From contig JADLEJ010000049.1 of the NCBI GenBank assembly GCA_020846195.1, positions 1 through 64,000 of the forward strand: a stretch of 64,000 bases of DNA, written 5' to 3'. A model generated the notes under the pieces. It was not told the origin of the DNA. It did not search any database and saw nothing but the letters and a program-made list of their open reading frames with translations. Numbering within the stretch: the first letter of the stretch is position 1; each line of letters starts with the position of its first letter. The stretch comes from Nitrospira sp. GTDB lineage: Bacteria > Nitrospirota > Nitrospiria > Nitrospirales > Nitrospiraceae. Positions 53,627 through 63,326 of the stretch are shown piece after piece. Made by a program: the position numbers and the translations under genes.

Positions 53627-54097
53627 CTAGGGAGCAAGAATGCCGGAGAGCTCGCCTTTTTCCACCAGCGTCCCGCTATTTTCGAATGGGAGCCGGCCAT
53701 TTTTCATGTGCAGCACGCCGCTGATTTCGTAATTCAAGGCCTGGACTTTTCGTAAACCGAGCACTTGCCGCACGACATCCAAGGTAGACGTCGTCGTTTC
53801 AATCGTGACGACGCTATCGCTCAAGCGCGGAACGGTGAAGGCCTGGTTCCCGAGACCGCGGGCCAGCCGTTTCCCATTCAAATCCAGTCTGACATCCATG
53901 CCGGTCACATGCAGCTCGTAGTCGTTCGGGTTCCGGACGCGGAGATCGATTTTGAGCCGCTGCTCGAACGGCGTACTCTCCAGCGGGGTGATATTGGCGA
54001 CCAACACGTCGGGTCTTTCGCCTGTCGCAAACCAGGAGGCGCAACCGGACAACGTGGCGAGGGCAGTTATAAAAAGCAGAAGTTTCGGGACGCGCAT
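53627..54097 (-). CDS. LEA14-like (WHy-domain) lipoprotein
   Basis: 156 residues. A lipoprotein signal ends at LSGC (Cys near residue 19). The mature part is beta-rich: VANITPLESTPFEQRLKIDLRVRNPNDYELHVTGMDVRLDLNGK, matching the WHy/LEA type 2 domain, where NPN is the conserved turn. Such proteins sit at the cell surface and are associated with desiccation or stress tolerance in other organisms. Divergent from msrA, with a GGTATCATACC inverted repeat between the two. Confidence 0.85.
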   Translation of the reverse strand: MRVPKLLLFITALATLSGCASWFATGERPDVLVANITPLESTPFEQRLKIDLRVRNPNDYELHVTGMDVRLDLNGKRLARGLGNQAFTVPRLSDSVVTIETTTSTLDVVRQVLGLRKVQALNYEISGVLHMKNGRLPFENSGTLVEKGELSGILAP

Positions 54098-54196
54098 ACG
54101 GGTATCATACCGGAAAATCTATCGGAAGCCGAGCGTCGTAGTAGGTGGTAGGAGTCTCGTGCCGGCCTCGACGGACCACAGAGGAGGATCGTTGCT

Positions 54197-54823
54197 ATGA
54201 CAACACGGAGTTTCGGACAAGCCCTATTGGCGGGGATTGTTGTCGTCATACTAGGAGTGGGTTTCAGTTTAGTTCAACCGGAACGCCCGGGTGCGGCCGT
54301 TTCGGCCAAGGCCTATTTTGCCGGCGGTTGTTTCTGGTGCATGGAGGAAGCTTTTGAAAAGGTCGAGGGTGTGCTGGTGGCGGTCTCCGGGTATATGGGC
54401 GGGACGGCGGTCAATCCAACGTACGAGCAAGTATCGGCGGGTGGGACCGGGCATGCGGAGTCGGTGGAGGTGACCTACGATCCAGCCAAAGTAAGTTATG
54501 AGAAGCTTTTGGAGGCCTTCTGGCGCAATGTGGATCCGCTGACTCCGAACGCGCAATTCTGCGATCATGGCAATCAATATCGGGCCGCGATATTTCCCTC
54601 AACTCCCGAGGAGCAGAAATTAGCAGAGGCTTCGAGGGCGCGTCTGGAAGAGTCGAAAAAATTTCACAGCCCGATCGTGACGCAGATTGTACCGGCCTCG
54701 GCATTTTATCCCGCCGAAGACTATCACCAGGATTTCTATAAGAAGAATCCGGTGCGCTACAAGTTCTATAAGTTCAATTGCGGGCGGACTCAACGGCTGG
54801 AAGAAGTCTGGGGGAAGCCATAG
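54197..54823 (+). CDS. msrA: peptide methionine sulfoxide reductase MsrA with membrane anchor
   Basis: 208 residues. The active site is GGCFWCMEEAF (Cys near residue 51), with GHAESVEVTYDPAKVSYEKLLEAFW and the C-terminal KFYKFNCGRTQRL, whose Cys can act as the resolving cysteine. The first 35 residues contain a hydrophobic segment (LLAGIVVVILGVGFSL) followed by an Ala-rich stretch, so the enzyme is probably exported or anchored. It repairs oxidised methionine in envelope proteins. Starts 99 bases from the divergent LEA14-like gene. Confidence 0.95.
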   Translation: MTTRSFGQALLAGIVVVILGVGFSLVQPERPGAAVSAKAYFAGGCFWCMEEAFEKVEGVLVAVSGYMGGTAVNPTYEQVSAGGTGHAESVEVTYDPAKVSYEKLLEAFWRNVDPLTPNAQFCDHGNQYRAAIFPSTPEEQKLAEASRARLEESKKFHSPIVTQIVPASAFYPAEDYHQDFYKKNPVRYKFYKFNCGRTQRLEEVWGKP

Positions 54824-54826
54824 GCG

Positions 54827-55267
54827 ATGCCGGTACGTCGGCCCGATAGGCTCGAACGACTGATCGTGGGAATTGCGGTGTTGAACGGACTCCATGCCAT
54901 CGATCATGTCTTGCGTGGCGATTTCCACTGGCCAATCGATGACCAGTCGATCGGGTTCATCGTCGTCATCGCCGCGATCTATCTCGTGATAGGGCTTGGA
55001 TTGATCGGTTACCGGCGGGGCGCGGTCGGTCCGAGATTCTGGGCCGGGATCGGGTTGAGTGGATTGGCTTTGGGGTGGCTCTCGCATTTCAGCCCTTTCA
55101 CGGACCAGCCGGTATCCGTGATTTTTCATGCCTACCACACTCCTGTCATGGGCGGGATCGCCGTGGCGCTTCTCATACTTCTGATGCTTCTGGTGCTGGT
55201 GGCGACTCTCCAGGCCTTTATCGATTGTGGCATGGCCAAGAACGATGGGGCAAAAGATCTGCTGTAG
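54827..55267 (+). CDS. hypothetical four-helix membrane protein
   Basis: 146 residues with four membrane segments (LIVGIAVLNGLHAIDHVL, IGFIVVIAAIYLVIGLGLIG, FWAGIGLSGLALGWLSHF and MGGIAVALLILLMLLVLVATLQ). No family recognised. His residues lie near the membrane faces (AIDHVLRGDFHWP, FHAYHTPVMGG), which could bind metal or heme, but this is only a pattern. It starts three bases after msrA and is probably in its transcript. Confidence 0.7.
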   Translation: MPVRRPDRLERLIVGIAVLNGLHAIDHVLRGDFHWPIDDQSIGFIVVIAAIYLVIGLGLIGYRRGAVGPRFWAGIGLSGLALGWLSHFSPFTDQPVSVIFHAYHTPVMGGIAVALLILLMLLVLVATLQAFIDCGMAKNDGAKDLL

Positions 55268-55308
55268 TTCCCTTGCCGAGAAATAGTCGCGATGGTTCGA
55301 ATGGAGTG

Positions 55309-55668
55309 CTATCGCGCTTTCATCACCAAGGTGCGCAGCCGCTCCCGCTGGGCCATGGTAATGTCGATGAATTCCAACCCGAACTCCTGGCCGTCGATCC
55401 AGCGCACGATGGCCTGATTGATGCGCAGCGGCCATTGATGGTCGGATAGGAACAGCGACAGTCGCACGATCGTGCCAATCTCGAGCGGGATCGATGAACT
55501 CGCCCGGCAGCCGCTTGCGGAAATGTCCAGGAGCGTGGCTTCTCCTTCGAACTCATCTTCGCCGAAGAAGAACAGCCGGCAGGAGAGCAGGATGCGTCTT
55601 CCCCGCCGGTCCTTGTGGCGATCGCTTACCAGGTCTTGCGGTACGGGCGGTTGTAGTCGTGCTTCCAT
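55309..55668 (-). CDS. PilZ-domain protein
   Basis: 119 residues from the ATG at 55668; a longer upstream frame is less likely. DRRGRRILLSCRLFFFG fits the RxxxR motif, and LLDISASGCRASSSIPLEIGTIV is the D/NxSxxG strand. The domain occupies nearly the whole protein. Probable c-di-GMP receptor without an attached output domain. Divergent from the aminotransferase gene, with 286 bases between the two starts. Confidence 0.85.
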   Translation of the reverse strand: MEARLQPPVPQDLVSDRHKDRRGRRILLSCRLFFFGEDEFEGEATLLDISASGCRASSSIPLEIGTIVRLSLFLSDHQWPLRINQAIVRWIDGQEFGLEFIDITMAQRERLRTLVMKAR

Positions 55669-55954
55669 GCTCTCAGATCCTCTCAGGTATTCCCCGCGTC
55701 TCGACCCTGTCGCGCACCCTCTTTTTGCTGCCGTCACATGGTGTCGTTCAGACGGGGTCGGCATCGTTTCCAGAAAATCCTTAAGGTCACATGAGAAGGT
55801 GTAGCAGAGAATTCCTCGAATGCAAGTACAAACAACTAAGAAGGAACTAGAGACTCATCGCCGCGGCCGCGCGGCGCGGTCTTGTTGAGGAGTTGACCTT
55901 CGCCGGCGTCTCTGCGAAAAAGATCGGATTGAGATCGGAAGAGGAGGAGCCGTG

Positions 55955-57115
55955 ATGACGCAAACAGGGAATCGCAGGATGGCGCAGCTCGGGCCGTCGG
56001 AAATTCGGGCCATGACGCAGGCCTGCGCGCAGGTCAAGGGCGTGAACATGGCTCAAGGGGTCTGCGACACGCCTGTTCCCCTGCCGGTCTTGGAAGGGGC
56101 CAAGCGCGCCATGGATCAGGGATTCAACACCTATACGCGCTTCGATGGCCTGGCGGAATTGCGGCAGGCGCTGGCGAAGAAGCTGGTTCGGTACAATGGC
56201 ATTCCAGCCGATCCTGAGCGTCACATCACGGTGAGCGCCGGGGCGACGGGATCGTTTCATTGCGCCTGCGCCGCTTTGTTGAACCCCGGCGATGAGGTCA
56301 TTCTCTTCGAGCCCTACTACCAGTACCATGCGACGGCGTTGCAATCGGTTGATGCGGTTCCTGTGGCGGTGCGAATGCAGCCACCGGATTGGACCTTCTC
56401 CTTGGCCGAGGTGGAGCAGGCTATCACGGATCGCACGCGGGCCATCGTGGTCAACAGCCCCGGCAATCCATCGGGGAAAGTCTTTTCGCGCGCAGAATTA
56501 GAAGGGATTGCTGCGATCGCAACGCGCCACGATCTGTTCGTTTTCACCGACGAAATCTATGAGTACATGTTGTATGACGGCCGGCAGCACATCAGTCTTG
56601 CAACCTTGCCCGGCATGGCCGAACGGACGATCACCATTGGCGGCTACTCCAAGACCTTCAGCATTACCGGGTGGCGCATTGGCTACAGTGTCGCAGCGGA
56701 ACGATGGGCGCAGCTCATCGGGGCGATGAACGATCTGTTGTATGTCTGTGCGCCGGCGCCGTTGCAAATGGGGGTGGCCGCCGGCATTCACGAGCTGCCG
56801 GATTCCTTTTACCGTGAAATGGCTCAGGCATTTCAACGGAAGCGGGATCGTTTTTGCGAGGTGCTGTCGCGGGCGGGGCTCGTGCCATCAATTCCTCAGG
56901 GCGCCTACTATGTGCTGGCGGATGCGAGCCGGCTCCCAGGGAGCACCGGCAAGGTGCGCGCGATGGCGCTGTTGGAAATGACCGGTGTGGCCGCCGTTCC
57001 AGGGGAAGCCTTCTTCTCGGGGCCTGAGGGCGCGCAGTTCGTGCGGTTCAGTTATGCGAAAACCGAGTCCGATTTCGACGAGGCCTGCCGTCGGTTAGCT
57101 ACGCTCCATTTATAA
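55955..57115 (+). CDS. class I/II PLP-dependent aminotransferase
   Basis: 386 residues from the ATG at 55955, behind AGGAGGAG; a GTG lies one codon earlier. The lysine that binds pyridoxal phosphate is in GGYSKTFSITGWRIGY. Other fold-type I landmarks are VNSPGNPSGKVFSR, FTDEIYEYMLYDG and a C-terminal VRFSYAKTESDF with the substrate-carboxylate Arg. It resembles aspartate/kynurenine-type aminotransferases, but the exact amino donor cannot be told. Confidence 0.92.
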   Translation: MTQTGNRRMAQLGPSEIRAMTQACAQVKGVNMAQGVCDTPVPLPVLEGAKRAMDQGFNTYTRFDGLAELRQALAKKLVRYNGIPADPERHITVSAGATGSFHCACAALLNPGDEVILFEPYYQYHATALQSVDAVPVAVRMQPPDWTFSLAEVEQAITDRTRAIVVNSPGNPSGKVFSRAELEGIAAIATRHDLFVFTDEIYEYMLYDGRQHISLATLPGMAERTITIGGYSKTFSITGWRIGYSVAAERWAQLIGAMNDLLYVCAPAPLQMGVAAGIHELPDSFYREMAQAFQRKRDRFCEVLSRAGLVPSIPQGAYYVLADASRLPGSTGKVRAMALLEMTGVAAVPGEAFFSGPEGAQFVRFSYAKTESDFDEACRRLATLHL

Positions 57116-57203
57116 GAGCGAGGCGTTCCGGTTTTCTCGAAGCGCTTGTCCCTCGCGCGGCTGCGTGGTAGATAGGGGGAAATACCGGAGAGCCTATTTG
57201 TTT

Positions 57204-57674
57204 ATGCGTCGTATGCAATTTCGAGTCGGTGCGCTGATCCTCACGCCGCTGCTGCTGGCCGCATGCAGCGGTCCGCAATCTTCTCATCTGATGACGAGCT
57301 CGCCGCTTGCGGGATCGGTCGCTCGCGATTCCGGCGATCGCCGCGTGCTGGCCGGTGAATGGGATTATGAAGAGACGGCGGTCGTGCTGCTGACCCTCGA
57401 TGAGGCGGGCAACGGGACGTACGAGTGGAAGAAGGGGCGATTTCACACTGTTGCGTTCAGTGGCTTGCACTGGGAAGGCACGTGGTTGCAAGAAGAGAAC
57501 GATCGAGAAGGTCACTTTGTCATAGAATTGAGCCCGGATCTTTCCGAAGGCGCTGGCCGCTGGTGGTACACGCGTATCGGGGATGATCGGACTCCGACGG
57601 CGAAGGGGGGCACCTTCCAGCTCACGCGAAGGACTGCCAGCATCACTGCCAGCGAGACGCCTCCCGCTCCTTAA
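57204..57674 (+). CDS. small lipoprotein, hypothetical
   Basis: 156 residues from the ATG at 57204; a start three codons later is equally possible. The signal ends at LLAACSG (Cys near residue 21). The mature part (RVLAGEWDYEETAVVLLTLDEAGNGTYEWKKGRF, then GLHWEGTWLQEENDREGHFVIELS) is beta-rich and may bind a small ligand, like a lipocalin-type or META-like fold. Its stop overlaps the convergent dehydrogenase gene by four bases. Confidence 0.7.
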   Translation: MRRMQFRVGALILTPLLLAACSGPQSSHLMTSSPLAGSVARDSGDRRVLAGEWDYEETAVVLLTLDEAGNGTYEWKKGRFHTVAFSGLHWEGTWLQEENDREGHFVIELSPDLSEGAGRWWYTRIGDDRTPTAKGGTFQLTRRTASITASETPPAP

Positions 57675-58534
57675 TCTCTCGGATTGATCGATTCAAACAG
57701 CGCCGAATAGTCCTCGTCCCCGCGTCCCTCTCGGATCGCTTGTTCGAGCAGGGCCCGCACACCTTCGAGGCCGGCGACGTTCAGTCCCTGGTGCCGCGCT
57801 TCATCGGCAAACAGGGTTACGTCTTTAAGCAGATGGCTGGTTGGAAAATTCGGCTTGTCGTACTGGCGCGCCAGCAATCGGGGAAGCTTTTTCTCGAAGG
57901 CCGGCGCGAACAGCGCGCTCGATTTGAGAATGGCCATGAACTGGTCGACGGAAATGCCGGCCCGTTGAACGAGACTCAGACTCAGGGCGAACGCGGACAA
58001 TTCCGCGGCGATCAAATGATTCAGCGCCAGTTTAAGCGCGGCAGCTTGTCCGACTGGGCCGATGAGGGATGCCGACGGCGTGAGCGATGAGAACACCGGT
58101 TCCCAGCGGCGAAGCTGGTCAGCAGTGCCTCCGCCCATCACGATCAACGCGCCGGCCTTGGCTTCGGCGAGGCTGCCGAGAACGGGCGCTTCAAAATAAT
58201 CTCCGCCGCTCTCGGCCAATGCGCGCTGAAATGCGCGGCTTTCATCCGGGCCGATGGTGCCCATTTGAATAACGGTTCGACCGCGGAAGTTCACCGGCGC
58301 GTCGGGCGGGAACAGCGCTGCGCGAATGGCGGCTGCATCGGTCAAGAAGAGCAGCGTGCAGTCCGTGGAGGCCACCGCCTCATTGACGGTCGCGGCAACC
58401 GCAATGCCGCGCGCACGGAGAGGGTCGGTCTTGGACGGCGTGCGATTATAGACTGTGACGGCATGCCCCGATTCATGCAGCCGTTCCGCGACAGCTCCTC
58501 CGAGTAAACCGATTCCTACAATTGCAACGCGCAT
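57671..58534 (-). CDS. 3-hydroxyisobutyrate-dehydrogenase-type oxidoreductase
   Basis: 287 residues. The Rossmann loop is VAIVGIGLLGGAVAERL, followed by VYNRTPSKTDPL with the NADP-recognising Arg. The active-site Lys lies in GPVGQAAALKLALNHLI (family: GxxGxGxxxKxxxN). GGDYFEAPVLGSLAEAKAG is another family motif. Substrates are beta-hydroxyacids such as 3-hydroxyisobutyrate or glyoxylate; the exact one is unknown. It lies 21 bases before the cysQ-type gene on the same strand. Confidence 0.9.
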   Translation of the reverse strand: MRVAIVGIGLLGGAVAERLHESGHAVTVYNRTPSKTDPLRARGIAVAATVNEAVASTDCTLLFLTDAAAIRAALFPPDAPVNFRGRTVIQMGTIGPDESRAFQRALAESGGDYFEAPVLGSLAEAKAGALIVMGGGTADQLRRWEPVFSSLTPSASLIGPVGQAAALKLALNHLIAAELSAFALSLSLVQRAGISVDQFMAILKSSALFAPAFEKKLPRLLARQYDKPNFPTSHLLKDVTLFADEARHQGLNVAGLEGVRALLEQAIREGRGDEDYSALFESINPRD

Positions 58535-58555
58535 GAGTCTATCGTGTGTCCTCTG

Positions 58556-59350
58556 TCAGTTGGACGATGTCGAGAGTTGTCGTACCTGTGACGCGAGGCG
58601 ATCGGGAAATCCTTGCGCGGTTGCGATGAATCCTTTGAAGCGGGGAAGCGGTCGATTGTATTGGAGCGGCTGCCCAGCGCCATCGCGCGCCGAGCCACCG
58701 GCTTCTTCGAGCAAGAGCGCCCCGGCGGCCACGTCCCACTCATTTTCAGGCTCGAAGGTGATGACGCCGTGAATCGTCCCGCGGGCGGCCAGCGCCAATG
58801 CCCAGGCGATGGAGCGCATCGGACGGCTGGCCATATGCGGCTCGAGCGATTTGAATCGGCCTACATGAAGCTCCCATGGGCTGAGCGCAACCGTCGGCTG
58901 CTGGCCGGTTTCCAAGCGTTGGCGGGGCGCTGCCGCGCCATTCAATTGGAGGCCTTGGCCGCGGATTGCGGTATAAAGCTCGCCGGTCGACGGATTCAAG
59001 ATCGCCGCCAGCACCGGTTGCGTGCCTTCGACCAGCGCCACGGAGATGCAATATTCCGGTTCGCGCCGGATAAAGGCTTTGGTGCCGTCGATGGGATCGA
59101 TGACCCAGACGCGTGGTGCGGCCAGCCGGGCTTCGGTATCGGGGGTTTCTTCGGACAACCATCCATCGTGAGGAAAGTGTCCGAGTAGACGATCCTTGAG
59201 GATGTCGTTGACGGCATGGTCGGCCGAGGTGACCGGAGAATCGTCTGGTTTGGTGTAGATCTGAAAGCCATCCGTGGCCAGCCGCAGGGCTTCGGCACCG
59301 GCTTCCCGTATCGCCGCAGTGAGGGTTCGATATTCCTGGTCCCAAGACAT
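58556..59350 (-). CDS. cysQ: CysQ-like 3'(2'),5'-bisphosphate nucleotidase/inositol-monophosphatase family
   Basis: 264 residues from the ATG at 59350; no strong ribosome site is visible. The two metal-binding motifs are WVIDPIDGTKAFIRREPEY and NEWDVAAGALLLEEAGG, with DGWLSEETPD holding the Glu. Family enzymes dephosphorylate PAP in sulfur assimilation or act on inositol phosphates; the CysQ reading follows the sequence order but is not certain. Divergent from corA. Confidence 0.85.
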   Translation of the reverse strand: MSWDQEYRTLTAAIREAGAEALRLATDGFQIYTKPDDSPVTSADHAVNDILKDRLLGHFPHDGWLSEETPDTEARLAAPRVWVIDPIDGTKAFIRREPEYCISVALVEGTQPVLAAILNPSTGELYTAIRGQGLQLNGAAAPRQRLETGQQPTVALSPWELHVGRFKSLEPHMASRPMRSIAWALALAARGTIHGVITFEPENEWDVAAGALLLEEAGGSARDGAGQPLQYNRPLPRFKGFIATAQGFPDRLASQVRQLSTSSN

Positions 59351-59441
59351 GGCGCAGAGTAACAAGGTCGGGCTGAGATTGAAAGTCGGTTCGTTCGATT
59401 GCTTGACCTCGCGAGAGAATCTGGGTACAAGCAAAGTACCG

Positions 59442-60497
59442 ATGAAACTGGTTCAAAAGCGCTCGAAGAAAACAGGGTTGCCGCCGGGGACGCTGGTCCA
59501 CATCGGCGAAAAAAGGTCCGCCACCGTCACCATGACGGTGTTCGACTATGCCGGCGCGCGCTGCGACGAACGGACGGCGACAAGTCCCGATGAATTGCAC
59601 CCGCCCGCGGATGAGTCGGTCACGTGGGTGGATGTTGGCGGAGTCCATAAGCTCGACCTGCTTGAAGCCTTCGGAAAACAATTCTCGCTCCATCCCCTGT
59701 TACTCGAAGATATTGCCAACACCGATCAACGCCCGAAGCTCGACGACTATGAGTCGTACCTGTTTCTGGTTATGAAGGTCTTGTCCGTGACGGAGACGCA
59801 CGATTTGCTGGTCGAGCAAGTCAGTTTCGTCGTCGGGCGGAATTTCGTCTTATCGTTCCAGGAGAACGGCACTGATGTCTTTAAGACGGTGCGGGAACGG
59901 CTGCGTGGCGGCAGGGGCCGTATTCGGCAGGGCGGCGCCGACTATCTGTTGTATGCGTTGATGGACGCGATCGTGGACCAGTATTTTCTCGTCCTTGAAT
60001 CGCTTGGCGAGAAGGTCGAATCGCTGCAGGAAAAAGTGGTGGCCGATCCGAGGCCGGAGACGCTGAGGGAAGTGCATGAGCTGAAGCGGCAGCTGCTCTT
60101 TCTGCGGCGGGCCGTGTGGCCGCTTCGGGAAGCGACGAACGGCCTTTCCCGTTCCGATTGCCCCTTTCTGCACGAGCCGACCAAAGTCTTCTTCAGGGAC
60201 GTGTACGATCACGTCGTGCAAATCGTCGACACCATCGAGACGCTGCGCGAAATGGTGTCCGCCAGTCTCGATATTTACCTGTCCAGTGTCAGCTACCGCC
60301 TCAATACCGTGATGCGAGTCTTAACGGTCATCACGACGATTTTCATGCCGTTGAGCTTTATCGCGAGCATCTACGGCATGAACTTCGAGCATATGCCCGA
60401 GCTCAAATCGGAGTGGGGCTATCCGGCCGTGTTGGGTGCGATGGTGCTGATTGCCGTCGGGATGCTGACGGCGTTCCGGCGGCGGCGCTGGCTCTAG
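59442..60497 (+). CDS. corA: CorA-family Mg2+/Co2+ transporter
   Basis: 351 residues from the ATG at 59442. The N-terminal cytoplasmic domain has VTWVDVGGVHKLDLLEAFGKQFSLHPLLLEDI. The C-terminus has two membrane helices with the CorA signature YGMNFEHMPEL between them (GMN motif), then LTAFRRRRWL. CorA forms pentamers that let Mg2+ in. Length and topology fit the family well. A run of basic residues (RRRRW) ends the protein. Confidence 0.95.
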   Translation: MKLVQKRSKKTGLPPGTLVHIGEKRSATVTMTVFDYAGARCDERTATSPDELHPPADESVTWVDVGGVHKLDLLEAFGKQFSLHPLLLEDIANTDQRPKLDDYESYLFLVMKVLSVTETHDLLVEQVSFVVGRNFVLSFQENGTDVFKTVRERLRGGRGRIRQGGADYLLYALMDAIVDQYFLVLESLGEKVESLQEKVVADPRPETLREVHELKRQLLFLRRAVWPLREATNGLSRSDCPFLHEPTKVFFRDVYDHVVQIVDTIETLREMVSASLDIYLSSVSYRLNTVMRVLTVITTIFMPLSFIASIYGMNFEHMPELKSEWGYPAVLGAMVLIAVGMLTAFRRRRWL

Positions 60498-60521
60498 CTC
60501 TAGCGAGTTGTTGCCGTCGGC

Positions 60522-60878
60522 CTATTCCTGGCTTTCGACCCGATCCACAAAATAGTCGGTTTCCCCGAAGCAGGTCGTGGGGAGGTAGCGGTATTCTTTG
60601 TAGTGGAGAATCACGGGCTTGCCCATCACTTTTTCAAAATTGGCGGCCACGTGCTCATCGAGGACGGTGAAGGTCCAGAGGACCGGCGCAACGCCCGGCA
60701 CAGTGGTCATGGCCAGCTCGCCTTCGTAGGTCTTGCACAACCACCCCTTTTGAGAGAATTTCTGAATGTAACCGGCTCGACTCCCGTCGGAGTAACTCAG
60801 ATTGAAGGCGATGAGCAGATAGGCTGCGCCAAGAAAGAGGAGCAGGGTCAGCAGGAATTTGGGACGAAAGAACGCCAT
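60522..60878 (-). CDS. hypothetical membrane-anchored protein
   Basis: 118 residues from the ATG at 60878, behind GTGAGGACC. One N-terminal hydrophobic helix (FLLTLLLFLGAAYLLIAFNLSY) is followed by a soluble part, GWLCKTYEGELAMTTVPG and YKEYRYLPTTCFGETDYFVDRV, with two Cys that could form a disulfide. No family recognised. It starts 16 bases downstream of leuD on the same strand, so it may share the leu transcript. Confidence 0.7.
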   Translation of the reverse strand: MAFFRPKFLLTLLLFLGAAYLLIAFNLSYSDGSRAGYIQKFSQKGWLCKTYEGELAMTTVPGVAPVLWTFTVLDEHVAANFEKVMGKPVILHYKEYRYLPTTCFGETDYFVDRVESQE

Positions 60879-60894
60879 GGGATAGGTCCTCACT

Positions 60895-61518
60895 TCATGA
60901 AGGAAGATCGGCGAACAGCCACGGCGCCTCGGTGCCCCGCTTCTTTTCGTAGGCGGAAATGGCGGACTCGTGTTGCAGGGTCAAGCCGATGGCATCGAGC
61001 CCGCGATACAAACAATCTTTGCGGAACGGATCGATCATGAAGGCGTATGTCTTGCCGCCTGGCGTGACGACCGTTTGTTTGTCGAGATCCACCGTCAGCC
61101 GGTAGCCTGGCGTCGCCAGCACGTCGCGCATCGTCGCCCCGACCTCATCGGCCGTGAGGACTACGGGCAAAATGCCGTTTTGAAAACAATTGTTGTAGAA
61201 AATATCGGCAAAGCTCGGCGCGATGATGCAGCGAAACCCCTGATCCAGCAAGGCCCAGGGAGCATGTTCGCGGGACGAGCCGCAGCCGAAGTTGTCGCCA
61301 GTCAAGAGAATCGTGGCCTCTTGGTAGCGGGCTTGGTTCAGAAAGAACTGTGGGTCCGGCGACCCGTCCTTCTGCTTCTTCCAATCGAAAAACAACCCCT
61401 CGCGCAGCCCCGTGCGCTTGATCGTCTTCAAATACTGCTTCGGAATGATCTGGTCCGTGTCGACGTTGACCCGGTCCAAGGGGGCGACTACGCCGGTGAG
61501 CGTGGTAAAGGCTTGCAT
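60895..61518 (-). CDS. leuD: 3-isopropylmalate dehydratase small subunit
   Basis: 207 residues from the ATG at 61518. [21 protein letters not shown] and [45 protein letters not shown] are family hallmarks, including the aconitase-swivel region. It completes the active site of the leucine-pathway isomerase with LeuC. It lies eight bases after leuC on the same strand, as an operon. Confidence 0.96.
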   Translation of the reverse strand: MQAFTTLTGVVAPLDRVNVDTDQIIPKQYLKTIKRTGLREGLFFDWKKQKDGSPDPQFFLNQARYQEATILLTGDNFGCGSSREHAPWALLDQGFRCIIAPSFADIFYNNCFQNGILPVVLTADEVGATMRDVLATPGYRLTVDLDKQTVVTPGGKTYAFMIDPFRKDCLYRGLDAIGLTLQHESAISAYEKKRGTEAPWLFADLPS

Positions 61519-61526
61519 GGTGTCTT

Positions 61527-62930
61527 CTAACTCCAATGACGGATATCGATGAAATGTCCCTCGACGGCGGCCGCGACGGCCATGGCGGGGGAGACAAGGT
61601 GCGTGCGTCCGCCCGCGCCCTGCCGCCCTTCGAAATTTCGATTGCTGGTCGAGGCGCAGCGCTCGCCCGGTTGCAAGACGTCGGCGTTCATCGCGAGGCA
61701 CATGCTGCAGCCGGCCTCCCGCCACTCGAACCCGGCGTCGCGGAAAACCTTGTCGAGGCCTTCCTGTTCGGCCTGTTGTTTGACGAGGCCGGAGCCAGGC
61801 ACCACCATCGCATGGACGGTCTTGGCGACCCGTTTGCCTTTGGCGAACGCCGCGGCGAGCCGCAAGTCTTCAATGCGCGAATTCGTGCAGGACCCGATAA
61901 AGACCTTGTCGATCTTGATGTCCGCAATCGGCATGTTGGCGGAGAGCCCCATATATTCCAGCGCGCGCTCGGTGGCCTTGCGGGTCGTGTCGTCGGGCAT
62001 CGTGGCCGGGTCCGGGACTCGCTGATCCACCCCGAGCACCATGCCGGGGCTGGTTCCCCAGCTGACCTGCGGAGCGATGTCTTCCGCGCGCATGACCAGC
62101 GTGGCGTCGTACCGTGCATCGGGATCCGTCTTCAATTGCTCCCATGCCCGCAGGGCCTGCTCGAACTGCGCGCCCTTCGGGGCCATGGGGCGCCCCTTAA
62201 TATAGGCGGCGGTCTTCTCATCCGGCGCGACCATGCCGGCGCGGGCGCCGCCTTCGATCGACATGTTGCACAGGGTCATGCGGCCTTCCATGCTCAAGGC
62301 GCGGATGGCCGACCCTGTGTATTCGATGACGTAGCCGGTTCCACCGGCTGTGCCGATCTTGCCGATGATCGCCAGAATGATGTCTTTGGCGGAACAGCGA
62401 TCCGACAAGACGCCATCGACCCGGATCTCCATCGTTTTGGGACGCTTCTGGACCAGGCATTGCGTCGCCAGCACATGCTCGACTTCGCTGGTGCCGATGC
62501 CGAAGGCCAGTGCGCCGAATGCGCCGTGGGTGGAGGTGTGCGAATCGCCACAGACGATGGTGGTGCCGGGGAGCGTAAAGCCTTGCTCCGGGCCGATGAC
62601 ATGGACGACGCCCTGGCGGATGTCGTTCATGCCGAACAGCGTAATGCCAAACTCCCGGCAGTTGTCTTCCAAGGTCTGGATTTGTTTGGCGCTAGTGGCA
62701 TCGGCGATGGCGAGGCGGCGGTCCGTCGTCGGGACATTGTGGTCCGGGACCGCGAGCGTCGCGGCGGGGCGTCGCGGCCTGCGTCCAGCGAGTTTTAATC
62801 CTTCAAACGCCTGCGGCGATGTGACCTCGTGAACCAGTTGCCGGTCGATATACAACAGTGTCGTTCCGTCCGGTTCTGCCCGGACGAGATGCGTGTCCCA
62901 AATCTTGTCGAATAAGGTCTTGCCTGCCAT
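61527..62930 (-). CDS. leuC: 3-isopropylmalate dehydratase large subunit
   Basis: 467 residues from the ATG at 62930, behind GAGGAGCACGTC. The iron-sulfur Cys residues appear in [14 protein letters not shown] and [46 protein letters not shown] and other aconitase-family segments are present. It isomerises 2-isopropylmalate to 3-isopropylmalate with LeuD. LeuA and LeuB are not in the window. Confidence 0.97.
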   Translation of the reverse strand: MAGKTLFDKIWDTHLVRAEPDGTTLLYIDRQLVHEVTSPQAFEGLKLAGRRPRRPAATLAVPDHNVPTTDRRLAIADATSAKQIQTLEDNCREFGITLFGMNDIRQGVVHVIGPEQGFTLPGTTIVCGDSHTSTHGAFGALAFGIGTSEVEHVLATQCLVQKRPKTMEIRVDGVLSDRCSAKDIILAIIGKIGTAGGTGYVIEYTGSAIRALSMEGRMTLCNMSIEGGARAGMVAPDEKTAAYIKGRPMAPKGAQFEQALRAWEQLKTDPDARYDATLVMRAEDIAPQVSWGTSPGMVLGVDQRVPDPATMPDDTTRKATERALEYMGLSANMPIADIKIDKVFIGSCTNSRIEDLRLAAAFAKGKRVAKTVHAMVVPGSGLVKQQAEQEGLDKVFRDAGFEWREAGCSMCLAMNADVLQPGERCASTSNRNFEGRQGAGGRTHLVSPAMAVAAAVEGHFIDIRHWS

Positions 62931-63069
62931 GACGTGCTCCTCACGAACCGGTATCAGTGGAGTGTAAGGGAGCGTCATTATACATAGGGCTTTGGCTGCA
63001 TGCCAGGGAGGGGCGCCGCAGAACCGTCCGCGCTTTAGATTCCCTCCGTACTGCCGATATGGCCTATGT

Positions 63070-63282
63070 ATGGATAACAAACCGCTTGACCCTGAATGCC
63101 TCTCGATTCCCCGCTGGACCATTGCCCGGGATACCCGGTCGCTGGGCTGCGTCTTCTGTCACTCCATCATCGTGCGCGTGACGACAGACACGCGGCAGGT
63201 GGCGTTTTGCAGCTGCCGCCTCGTCGAGTACCGGCTGCTTCCCAAACCGAATACTCGCAAGGTCAACTCCGCCAAGCCCTGA
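63070..63282 (+). CDS. hypothetical small Cys-rich protein
   Basis: 70 residues from the ATG at 63070. It contains five Cys, with the pairs CVFC ([11 protein letters not shown]) and CSC ([11 protein letters not shown]) placed as a possible zinc site. The C-terminus is basic ([12 protein letters not shown]). No family recognised, and the ribosome site is weak, so the start could differ. Divergent from leuC with 139 bases between them. Confidence 0.55.
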   Translation: MDNKPLDPECLSIPRWTIARDTRSLGCVFCHSIIVRVTTDTRQVAFCSCRLVEYRLLPKPNTRKVNSAKP

Positions 63283-63326
63283 TCCTCTCGCTTGTCTTGC
63301 CCATTCAGACGTGATAACTGCATGGC